Position numbers and translations under genes: made by a program
Shown here: positions 54,267-60,972 of the stretch, one piece after another
How the letters are laid out: every line of letters begins with the position of its first letter
How positions within the stretch are numbered: the first letter of the stretch is position 1
Origin: an uncultured Collinsella sp.
Lineage (GTDB): Bacteria; Actinomycetota; Coriobacteriia; Coriobacteriales; Coriobacteriaceae
NCBI GenBank assembly: GCA_900752215.1
Contig: CAADUO010000037.1
Location: 1-60,972 of the forward strand
Direction of reading: 5' to 3'
Length of the DNA: 60,972 nt
Notes under the pieces: generated by a model
What the model saw: only the letters and a program-made list of their open reading frames with translations
The model's database searches: none
Told to the model about the DNA's origin: nothing

Positions 54267-54680
54267 TTACTCAGCAGCCTCGGTGGTCTCGGCCTCGGCA
54301 GCGGCCTCCTCGACGGGAGCCTCTGCGGCCTGCTTGGCAGCCTCCTCGGCAAACTTAGCAGCACGCTTAGCCTTCTCGGCAGCCTTAGCCTCAGCGGCGG
54401 CCTTGCGAGCGGCCTCGGCCTCAGCAGCCTTGGCAGCCTTGGCAGCCTTGGCCTCCTCAGCCTTCTTGAGCTGGGCGGCAGCGGCGCCACCGAACTTGTC
54501 GGCGAAGCGCTGGACGCGTCCACCGGTGTCGACGAACTTCTGCTGGCCGGTGTAGAACGGGTGGCACTCGTTGCAAAGCTCGACCTTCATCTCGGACACG
54601 GTAGCGTGCGTCTTGAAGGTGTTGCCGCAGGAGCACGTCACCGTGCACTCGACATACTGGGGATGGATACCCTGCTTCAT
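54267..54680 (-). CDS. rpmE: ribosomal protein L31 with Ala/Lys/Glu-rich tail
   Basis: 50S ribosomal protein L31, zinc-binding type: Cys16, Cys18, Cys36 and Cys39 and the block HPFYTGQQKFVDTGGRVQRF. The normal protein ends at about residue 70; here 137 aa are encoded, with a tail of about 65 residues made almost only of Ala, Glu, Lys and Arg (repeated KAAEAEAARKAAAEAKAAEK-like units). The tail should form a long charged helix. It is read in frame and ends at a good terminator, so it is real, but its role is unknown; a ribosome-surface docking helix is a guess. AGGAG precedes the ATG. A leader hairpin lies upstream. Confidence 0.95.
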   Translation of the reverse strand: MKQGIHPQYVECTVTCSCGNTFKTHATVSEMKVELCNECHPFYTGQQKFVDTGGRVQRFADKFGGAAAAQLKKAEEAKAAKAAKAAEAEAARKAAAEAKAAEKAKRAAKFAEEAAKQAAEAPVEEAAAEAETTEAAE

Positions 54681-54760
54681 GGTAGGACTCCTTATTGGTC
54701 AGGCGCTGGTTACCGATCAGCGCATAAGGCGTCTTGGTTTCCGACCAAGACAACAAACTC
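54681..54760 (-). promoter_or_regulatory. putative L31 leader RNA
   Basis: The rpmE leader contains the perfect hairpin GTCTTGGT-CGGAA-ACCAAGAC (54731-54751) just ahead of the gene. L31 leader motifs that let L31 repress its own mRNA are known, including one described for Coriobacteria; match to that motif is from memory. Confidence 0.45.
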
Positions 54761-55007
54761 GGCTATGGTACCACGGCGCCGCGCGTCCCACAAAAGGTTC
54801 ACGGTCTTTGCGTTGTGCAGCGCGCCCAAGACACAGCAGACGACACGACGATTCGCGGCAAACGGGCGCCTTTGCCCCTTCTCCCATGTTGCAGACGTGT
54901 AACGCCGCAGTAAGCACACCGCTTTTGGCGCCAGACAGGTACAATGATGAACACTGTACCGTAGCGGAGCGCCCCGCGCGCGCCGCAATCACGCGAAAGG
55001 GTTTCCC
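54681..55007. other. divergent region rpmE / ACT gene
   Basis: Holds the rpmE leader on the left. No gene is seen in the rest; TACAATG near 54950 could be part of a promoter for the ACT gene. Confidence 0.6.
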
Positions 55008-55295
55008 ATGGCCGAGATCTCGTCCTCCCGTATCGTCATCACCGTCCTTGGCAAGAACCGCCCCGGCATCGTCGCCGGCGTCACCCGTGTCCTAGGCGAG
55101 GCCAACGTCGACATCCGCGACATCACGCAGTCCATTATCGAGGACATCTTCACCATGACCATGCTGGCCGACACCGCCGAGTCCAAGCTCGACTTCGCCG
55201 AGCTACAGAAGGCGCTGGCCGAGGCCGGCGAGCTTTCGGGCGTCAACGTGTCCATCCAGCGCGAGGACGTCTTTAACTTTATGTACCGCCTGTAG
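55008..55295 (+). CDS. ACT-domain protein (UPF0237 type)
   Basis: A 95-aa protein made of one ACT domain, starting SSSRIVITVLGKNRPGIVAGVTRVLGEANVDIRDITQSI. ACT domains bind amino acids or other small ligands. Members of this UPF0237 group usually stand directly before a gene of the UPF0210/PFL family; here citrate synthase follows instead, so the partner is missing. A GAAAGG site precedes the ATG. It may act as a regulatory domain in trans; no target can be named. Confidence 0.92.
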   Translation: MAEISSSRIVITVLGKNRPGIVAGVTRVLGEANVDIRDITQSIIEDIFTMTMLADTAESKLDFAELQKALAEAGELSGVNVSIQREDVFNFMYRL

Positions 55296-55372
55296 CGAAC
55301 AAGCCGCTCGGGGCAGCTTGACGTCATACCGTCCAAGCGCGCGGCCCCAAAGCGGACCGGAGAGGAGCGCGC

Positions 55373-56791
55373 ATGGCCTACGACGCCAAGAAAATCTACT
55401 ACCGCTTCGACGATCACCTGAGCCGCCTGGTTCTGGATTACGAGGCGAGCCGTCAGATTTCGCCCGAAAGCGAAAACCTCTACCACGGCCTGCCGACCGC
55501 CCCGTACGACGAGGGCCTGTTCGTAGAGCATAACGTCAAGCGCGGCCTGCGCAATGCCGACGGCTCGGGCGTGGTCGCGGGCCTTACCCGCATCTCGGAC
55601 GTGCACGGCTACAACAAGGTCGACGGCAAAGTCGTGCCCGACCAGGGCAAGCTTACGCTGCGCGGCTACAGCATCGAGGACCTGGTCAACAACGCCCAGG
55701 CCGAGAATCGCTATGGCTACGAAGAGGTTGCCTACCTGCTCATCACGGGCTCGCTGCCCAACAAAGAGGAGCTCGACGGTTTTTGCGGACGTCTGGGCGC
55801 TTTTAGGCATCTGAGCGACGAGTACGTCAAAGAGTTCCCCATGACCACGGTGTCGTCGAGCATCATGAATGTGCTTCAGCGCGCCGTGCTGCTGCTCTAC
55901 GCCTTCGACGCCGAGCCCGACGCCATTACACCCGAGCACGAAATCGACGTCGCCATTTCCATGCTCGCACGTCTCCCGCGCATCGCCGCCTTCGCACACA
56001 TGGCCTCGGTCGCCAAGCTTCGCGGCTCCGAGGTTCACGTGCCGCACCCTACGCCCGGTCTCTCCACCGCCGAGACCATCCTACAGGTCCTGCGCGGCGG
56101 CATGGCGTTCACCCGCGATGAGGCGATGCTGCTCGACGTTATGCTCATGCTGCATGCCGAGCACGGCGGCGGCAACAACTCCACCTTCGCTTGCCGCGTG
56201 CTGTCGTCTTCGGCCACCGACCCGTATTCCGCCTACGCCGCGGCTATCGGCTCGCTCAAGGGCCCGCGCCACGGCGGCGCCAATGCCAAGGTCGTGTCTA
56301 TGCACGAGGACATCCGCGCGCATGTCTCCAACTGGGAGGACGAGGACGAGGTCGCGGCCTACCTGGGCAAGATCCTCGACAAGCAGGCCTTCGACGGCAC
56401 GGGCCTCATCTACGGCATGGGCCACGCCGTCTATACGCTCAGCGACCCGCGCGCCGAGGTCTGCCGCCGTTACGCGCGCTCGCTGGCAGCCAAGAAGGAC
56501 TTGGGCGAAGAGTTCGCACTCATCGAGCGCATCGAGCGCCTGGCACCGCAGGTGATGCGCGACCACGGCATGACCAAGCCTATCTGCGCCAACATCGACC
56601 TGTACACAGGCTTTATCTACAAGATGCTCGGCGTGCCCGAGACGCTTTTTACGCCGCTTTTCGCCGTCGCCCGCATGGCCGGCTGGTCGGCACACCGCAT
56701 GGAAGAGCTCTTCTGCGCGCATCGCATCATCCGCCCGGCATACCGTCCGGTGATCGAGCCGCTGGAATACAAGCCGCTCGCCGACCGCTAG
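55373..56791 (+). CDS. gltA: citrate synthase
   Basis: Condenses oxaloacetate and acetyl-CoA, 472 aa. The catalytic His-His-Asp set is present: His in LHAEHGGGNNS (about 264), His in GMGHAVYTLSDPRAE (about 347) and Asp in NIDLYTG (about 407), along with SLKGPRHGGANAKV. The N-terminal 60 residues are longer than in short bacterial citrate synthases. GGAGAGGAG precedes the ATG. It follows the ACT gene by 77 bp in the same direction and ends with a terminator at 56815. It could supply 2-oxoglutarate precursors for GltBD, but the rest of the cycle is not in the window. Confidence 0.95.
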   Translation: MAYDAKKIYYRFDDHLSRLVLDYEASRQISPESENLYHGLPTAPYDEGLFVEHNVKRGLRNADGSGVVAGLTRISDVHGYNKVDGKVVPDQGKLTLRGYSIEDLVNNAQAENRYGYEEVAYLLITGSLPNKEELDGFCGRLGAFRHLSDEYVKEFPMTTVSSSIMNVLQRAVLLLYAFDAEPDAITPEHEIDVAISMLARLPRIAAFAHMASVAKLRGSEVHVPHPTPGLSTAETILQVLRGGMAFTRDEAMLLDVMLMLHAEHGGGNNSTFACRVLSSSATDPYSAYAAAIGSLKGPRHGGANAKVVSMHEDIRAHVSNWEDEDEVAAYLGKILDKQAFDGTGLIYGMGHAVYTLSDPRAEVCRRYARSLAAKKDLGEEFALIERIERLAPQVMRDHGMTKPICANIDLYTGFIYKMLGVPETLFTPLFAVARMAGWSAHRMEELFCAHRIIRPAYRPVIEPLEYKPLADR

Positions 56792-56814
56792 GACGCGGAC
56801 CGTTATAGAACCCG

Positions 56815-56854
56815 AGCGTGGCCAGGGCATCACCGCCCTCGGCCACGCTTTTTA
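56815..56854 (+). terminator. terminator of citrate synthase
   Basis: Stem AGCGTGGCC / GGCCACGCT followed by TTTTTAT. Confidence 0.85.
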
Positions 56855-56878
56855 TGCCAGCAGAAAGGGCTGCATCAA

Positions 56879-57721
56879 ATGATTGTGTTTTCCGATATGG
56901 ATGGAACGCTGTTGACGAGCGATAAGCAGATGAGCGATGCCACCTGGGCGATGCTCGACGAGCTCGCTCGACGCGGGATTGAATTTGTGCCCTGCACGGG
57001 ACGTCCGCTGTCGGGCATTTTTGAGCCCATCCTCGCCCATCCCGCCGTGCACTATGCCGTCTGCGCCAATGGCGCCAGCGTCTGGCAGCTCGACGACGAT
57101 GTGCCCACCGATGCCTCGCGCGCCACGTGCATCTTGAGCCGACCGCTCGATTGCGGCATTGCCCATCGCATCCGCCGCATCGCCGCCGGCCACGATGTGA
57201 CCTTCGATATCTTCGCGGACGGGCAGTGCTTCCTCCCCCGCTCGCTCTACACGCGCCTGGATGAGTTCTGCGGTGGCGACCCCCACATCGCGGCTTCGCT
57301 CAAGCGCACACGAACACCGATCGACATGGATATCGACAGCAAGATCAACGAGGTCGAGACACTCGAACGCATCGCCATGTACTGGCACAACCCGGCCGAT
57401 CGCGACGCCATCGCGGCGGAGCTCGACACGCTCGAGGGCATTGAAGTCACGCGTTCGTACGCCATGAATATCGAGGTCATGGGTGAGGGCGCCACCAAGG
57501 GGACGGCCCTCACGTGGTTATGCGAGCACCTGGGCGAGCGTCTCGCCGACGCCTGGGCGTTCGGCGACAACATCAACGACATCCCCATGCTACAGGCAGC
57601 GGGCCACGGCATGGCCATGATCAACGCCGAGTCCGAAGACCGCGAGGCCGCCGACGCCATCACCGAATACGACAACGACCACGACGGCGTCGCCCGCACC
57701 ATCATGGCCGCCCTTGCTTAG
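56879..57721 (+). CDS. Cof-type HAD hydrolase
   Basis: Phosphatase of the haloacid dehalogenase superfamily, Cof/type IIB, 280 aa. Motif I FSDMDGTLLT at residue 5 gives the nucleophile Asp and the acid Asp; motif IV region AWAFGDNINDIPMLQAAG carries the magnesium-binding aspartates. The large type-IIB cap lies between about 80 and 195. The substrate cannot be told. It starts at an ATG 25 bp after the citrate synthase terminator. It is convergent with a second HAD gene at 57840; repeats fill the gap. Confidence 0.93.
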   Translation: MIVFSDMDGTLLTSDKQMSDATWAMLDELARRGIEFVPCTGRPLSGIFEPILAHPAVHYAVCANGASVWQLDDDVPTDASRATCILSRPLDCGIAHRIRRIAAGHDVTFDIFADGQCFLPRSLYTRLDEFCGGDPHIAASLKRTRTPIDMDIDSKINEVETLERIAMYWHNPADRDAIAAELDTLEGIEVTRSYAMNIEVMGEGATKGTALTWLCEHLGERLADAWAFGDNINDIPMLQAAGHGMAMINAESEDREAADAITEYDNDHDGVARTIMAALA

Positions 57722-57729
57722 TCGTTGGG

Positions 57730-57836
57730 TAGTCATTGGGGACGTTCTTAAACGACTAGTCGTTGGGGACACTCTTCGCAAAAAGCTGCAAGGATTGTCC
57801 CCCACTGTCGGCAGAAAAGGAACGTCCCCATCTGCC
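57730..57836. repeat. GACTAGTC / GGGGACGTTCTTAA repeat, copy 2 (composite)
   Basis: CATTGGGGACGTTCTTAA, then ACGACTAGTC and GTTGGGGACACTCTT; further GTCCCC/GGAACGTCCCC blocks run to 57836. Between two convergent HAD genes. Confidence 0.8.
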
Positions 57837-57839
57837 GGA

Positions 57840-58634
57840 TTAGGAGAGACTCTCCAGCACGCGACGGAGCTCCTGCTGGACGGCGTGGTCGCGGTTACAA
57901 CCCACCACGCGATCGGCCACCGCCTTGAGCGCGGGGCGCGCATTTTCCATCGCGCAGCCCGTGCCGACAAAGCGAATGATCTCGTAGTCGTTCATCGAGT
58001 CGCCAAACGCCATGACCTCGTCGCGTTCGACGCCATAGTGCTCCATGAGCTGCTCGATTCCCGAGGCTTTCGACACACCGGGCTGCATGGCATCGATCCA
58101 TGCGTTTCCAGAAGGCGCAAAGGTAAAGAGCTGGCCAAGCTCGCGCTGCAGTACGTAGGCACTGTCCATAACGGCACAGTCATCGCAAAAGATACTCGCC
58201 TTGATGATATTTACGCTGGGATCGGGCAGCTCCCAAATGCGCTCGGCATTGGGAAGGTCCTTATCGACCTCACGCACGAACTTGCACTCGTCATCGAGCA
58301 GGAAGGACTTGGTTCGGTCAAAGAGCGCAAGATGCAGATTGGGAAACGTCCTGACGGCTTGGGCGAGCCTTCGAATCGCCAGGTGGGAATACACCTCACG
58401 GTCCACCATCTTACCGTCGGCGTAGACTTGGGCGCCGTTAGCGGCGACAAAGTCCATCTTGTCGCGAACGGGCGCAAAGAACTCGCACAGGCGATCGTAG
58501 CGACGACCTGACGATGCAGCGAAATGCACGCCATGCTCGTGTAGCGCCAGAATCAGTTCGTAGGTCTCGGGAGGCACCTGGCCGTTTTCGTCAAGCAGTG
58601 TGCCGTCCATATCGGATGCAATCAGTTTAAACAT
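57840..58634 (-). CDS. Cof-type HAD hydrolase
   Basis: Second Cof/type-IIB HAD phosphatase, 264 aa: motif I IASDMDGTLLDENGQ, motif III Lys region and motif IV MAFGDSMNDYEIIRFVG. It is not a near copy of the one at 56879. The start codon lies right after a 62-base hairpin (58640-58701) whose arm contains the ribosome site AAGGGAG, so translation may be limited until the hairpin opens. It lies downstream of adenine deaminase in the same direction. Substrate unknown. Confidence 0.93.
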   Translation of the reverse strand: MFKLIASDMDGTLLDENGQVPPETYELILALHEHGVHFAASSGRRYDRLCEFFAPVRDKMDFVAANGAQVYADGKMVDREVYSHLAIRRLAQAVRTFPNLHLALFDRTKSFLLDDECKFVREVDKDLPNAERIWELPDPSVNIIKASIFCDDCAVMDSAYVLQRELGQLFTFAPSGNAWIDAMQPGVSKASGIEQLMEHYGVERDEVMAFGDSMNDYEIIRFVGTGCAMENARPALKAVADRVVGCNRDHAVQQELRRVLESLS

Positions 58635-58639
58635 AGAAA

Positions 58640-58701
58640 AGCTCCCTTCGGGCTTGTTGGAATCAAACGCGTATCCGATTCCAACGTACCCAAAGGGAGC
58701 T
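58640..58701 (-). promoter_or_regulatory. hairpin covering the ribosome site of the HAD gene
   Basis: Arms AGCTCCCTT-GGG / CCC-AAGGGAGCT and GTTGGAATC / GATTCCAAC form a 62-base stem-loop followed by TTTTCTATG on the minus strand. It could be the ade terminator and at the same time sequester the HAD ribosome site. Confidence 0.65.
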
Positions 58702-58796
58702 CAAATAAGACTCCGCGGGCGTAAACGTTACAAGGACCTGGCAAATAGCTCACACATGCCAGAGGTCCTACGGTCGCGGCGTCAGGCAGCGCGCCA

Positions 58797-58846
58797 AAGA
58801 GTGTCCCCGATGACTAGTCGTTTAAGAACGTCCCCGATGACTAGTC
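58797..58846. repeat. GACTAGTC / GGGGACGTTCTTAA repeat, copy 3
   Basis: AAGAGTGTCCCC, GATGACTAGTC, TTTAAGAACGTCCCC and a second GATGACTAGTC. The TAG stop codon of adenine deaminase is the TAG inside the last GACTAGTC. Confidence 0.85.
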
Positions 58847-60661
58847 GGCGTAGGTGAAGGTTGTGACGTCGAACATGCCCTCGGGGCGGATGCGGAGCGT
58901 CGGGATGACCGGCAGGGGCAGGAAGATGATGCCCATGATGGGGTCGAGCGGCGGCTCAATACCCATGGCGCGCGCCTTGACCATAAAGTCGTCGTGCTGC
59001 GCAGCAACGTCCTCGGCCGTGCCTTCGCTCATAAGGCCACCGAGCGCCAGCGGAATACGCGCCACGACCTTGCCGTTGCGCACCAGCACGTGGCCGCCCT
59101 GGCCCACGGCCTCGACGGCAGCCATCATATCAGCCGCGCTGTCGCCCACCACGCACACGTTGTGCGAGTCGTGGCCGATCGTCGAGGCGATGGCACCGCC
59201 CGTGATGGTAAAGCCGCGCACCCAGCCGCGACCGATATGCTTGCCGACCAGGCCCAGGCCAGCGGGGCCGTCGCCATCGGCGCCCTCGGCCTGCAGCGAC
59301 ACGCCGCGGCCGTGGCGCTCGATCAGCATAATGCGGCGCAGGCCCTCGGCACTCTCGAGGCGAGCCATACCCGTGATGGCCTTGCCCGGCACCACGTCGA
59401 TCACGGCCTCGCCCGGCTTAAAGGCATAGTCGAACACGTCGAGCGATAGCTTCGGCAGTTTAACGGAAGCGCGCAGCTCATCGGCAAGGGCCGCAACCTC
59501 GGCCATCTCGGGTGCAATCTCGCCCACAAAGGTGCCGTCCTGCGCCACCAGAGCACCGGCGGCATATACGCGATGCGGAGCCGTGGCAAACGTCAGGTCA
59601 TTGAGTACCAGCAGGTCGGCACGCTTGCCCGGGGCAATCGCACCGCGCAGCTCGTGCGGGTCGCGGCAGCCGTGATCCAGGCCAAACGCCTCGGCCGTGG
59701 AGAGGGACGCCATGGAGATAGCGACCACGGGGTCGATACCGGCCTCAATCGCCACGCGGCAGGCATTGTCGATCATGCCGGTCGCAAGCGCATCGGAAGG
59801 GGCACGGTCGTCAGTCGCAAAGCAGCAGCGGCGGGCGCGAGCGGGATTCTCCAGCAGCATCGGCGACAGGTTGGCCAAGTCATGGCTGCACGTACCCTCG
59901 CGGAGCATCACGTACATGCCACGAGACAGCTTGTCGAGTGCCTCCTCGGGAATCGTCGACTCGTGGTCGGCGATAATGCCCGCTGCGGCATAGGCGTTGA
60001 GGTCCTTACCGGCAACGAGCGGCGCGTGGCCGTCAACCTGCTTGGACGGCGTCTGGTTGGCAGCATCGATGCGAGCACAGGTCTCGGGGTCGGCCATAAA
60101 GACGCCCGGCAAGTTCATCATTTCGCCCAGACCAAAAACATCGCCCGGATGCTCGGCAAAAAACGCCTGCATATCGGCAGCCGAAATAACGGCACCGGCC
60201 TGCTCGTCGGGCAGCGCGGGCACGCACGAAGGCATCATATACTTGATGGAGATGGGTGCGCGGCGGCCGTCCTCGATCATAAAGCGCAAGCCGTCGAGAC
60301 CGGCAACATTGGCAATCTCGTGGCTGTCGGCAATGGCGGTGGTGGTACCGCGCGTCGCGGCCATGCGAGCATACTCGGCGGGACGGATGTTCGAAGACTC
60401 GATATGCAGATGCCCGTCAATAAAACCGGGAGCGAGATAGCGACCCTGGCAGTCGATGACCTCAGTTACCTCGTAGGTGCCAGCAGCATCGTCGCGACCA
60501 TCGTAGAGCACGCCGACGATCACACCGTCCTTGACGGCAACGCTGCCGGGCGCCACACGCTGGCCATACACGTCGACGATCTGCGCATTGGTAAACAGCG
60601 TGTCGACGGGCACGCGCCCCTCGGCAGCATCGATCACAGACCTCATGACCTCAACGGACAT
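58841..60661 (-). CDS. ade: adenine deaminase
   Basis: Converts adenine to hypoxanthine and ammonia (purine salvage), 606 aa. Amidohydrolase fold with the metal-binding GFIDGHLHIESS near residue 78 and the family blocks DSHEIANVAG, PSCVPALP, GLGEMMNLPGVF and HDSHNVCVVGDSAADM. Length is normal. GGAG precedes the ATG. The stop codon lies inside a dispersed repeat, so the natural end may have been set by its insertion. Upstream 300 bp hold no recognised riboswitch. Confidence 0.95.
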   Translation of the reverse strand: MSVEVMRSVIDAAEGRVPVDTLFTNAQIVDVYGQRVAPGSVAVKDGVIVGVLYDGRDDAAGTYEVTEVIDCQGRYLAPGFIDGHLHIESSNIRPAEYARMAATRGTTTAIADSHEIANVAGLDGLRFMIEDGRRAPISIKYMMPSCVPALPDEQAGAVISAADMQAFFAEHPGDVFGLGEMMNLPGVFMADPETCARIDAANQTPSKQVDGHAPLVAGKDLNAYAAAGIIADHESTIPEEALDKLSRGMYVMLREGTCSHDLANLSPMLLENPARARRCCFATDDRAPSDALATGMIDNACRVAIEAGIDPVVAISMASLSTAEAFGLDHGCRDPHELRGAIAPGKRADLLVLNDLTFATAPHRVYAAGALVAQDGTFVGEIAPEMAEVAALADELRASVKLPKLSLDVFDYAFKPGEAVIDVVPGKAITGMARLESAEGLRRIMLIERHGRGVSLQAEGADGDGPAGLGLVGKHIGRGWVRGFTITGGAIASTIGHDSHNVCVVGDSAADMMAAVEAVGQGGHVLVRNGKVVARIPLALGGLMSEGTAEDVAAQHDDFMVKARAMGIEPPLDPIMGIIFLPLPVIPTLRIRPEGMFDVTTFTYAD

Positions 60662-60972
60662 ACATACTCCTTTAACCGTAGAAAACGCTGCGGGGCGGAC
60701 AGACCTTCACCGCAGCAAGCCAATAGCCATTGTATGCCCAAACGATGGGCCAAAATACGCCTCTCCGCTTAACGGCACACGCCGCTTAGCGCAATGGAGA
60801 CGGGTTGCTTTGCACCAATGACAAGGAGTGTCCCAAAGTGCCAACAACGGAAGCGCCGATGTTTTGGCAACGACAGACACTATGACCCAATCCGAGGGCA
60901 CGGAAACGACAGGAGCCCCCGCTCGTGACCGCGGGTCGGGGCTGCGACAATGTTGTTGAAGTGCCAGAGGCG
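60662..60972. other. region upstream of ade, window end
   Basis: No gene is seen. It holds a repeat fragment (GCGCAATGG...TTTGCACCAA, 60791-60821) and, near the end, a hairpin AGCCCC-GC / GC-GGGGCT around 60912-60941 that might terminate a gene beyond the window. Confidence 0.55.

Noticed and set aside
54989..56047. 352-codon minus-strand open frame
   Set aside because: Antisense to the ACT and citrate synthase genes, which have clear motifs and starts.
60662..60760. purine riboswitch upstream of adenine deaminase
   Set aside because: The conserved loop sequences of purine riboswitches are not present.

Overview
The window looks like a chromosomal segment of a GC-rich (about 60%) gut actinobacterium of the class Coriobacteriia, most likely Collinsella or a close relative. 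This rests on gene content (secA-prfB, ftsEX-rnr, split transketolase, Nramp, copA-copZ-csoR), actinobacterial-looking proteins, and many short palindromic intergenic repeats. No database search was possible, so the genus is an inference. No rRNA, CRISPR array, prophage or intact insertion sequence was seen. Two tRNA genes are present.

Bases 1-21875 form an accessory island that is the most unusual part of the window. A 13-gene minus-strand operon (18490 to 2244) encodes two zinc-ribbon P-loop GTPases (one with membrane helices), a GAP1-like large protein, a zinc-ribbon/fibronectin-III scaffold, an Hsp70 fused to a von Willebrand A domain, a second Hsp70 without lid, a GrpE-like exchange factor and several small membrane or zinc-ribbon proteins. 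On its right, pointing away, lie an FHA protein and a Ser/Thr kinase with one membrane segment. On its left lie a small unknown gene and a second, paralogous kinase that runs out of the window. The palindrome TGTTGCGCAACA sits in both divergent promoter regions. I infer a phosphorylation- and GTP-controlled chaperone complex at the membrane; its output is unknown.

Bases 21876-26100 hold a copper-resistance operon (copA, copZ, csoR) with a CsoR-type operator, then a small membrane zinc-ribbon protein. Bases 26100-37650 hold an amidohydrolase, an unknown gene, glutamate synthase gltBD, an Nramp transporter, a rubredoxin and a flavin reductase. Bases 37650-46515 hold smpB, a TPR protein, tRNA-Glu and tRNA-Gln, a MarR-like fragment, an ArsC/Spx protein, a VanZ-like protein, a serine recombinase, rnr and ftsEX. 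Bases 46516-60972 hold a split transketolase, a YitT-like protein, prfB, secA, rpmE, an ACT protein, citrate synthase, two Cof-type HAD phosphatases and adenine deaminase.

Two genome-scale signals stand out. Of the 47 genes whose stop lies in the window, 30 end in TAG, 16 in TAA and only one in TGA, and the RF2 encoded here has SPT where RF2 normally has the SPF stop-recognition tripeptide. Second, at least four families of fixed-length palindromic repeats occupy the intergenic regions, including a 59-bp family with six full copies and a 67-bp family with two.
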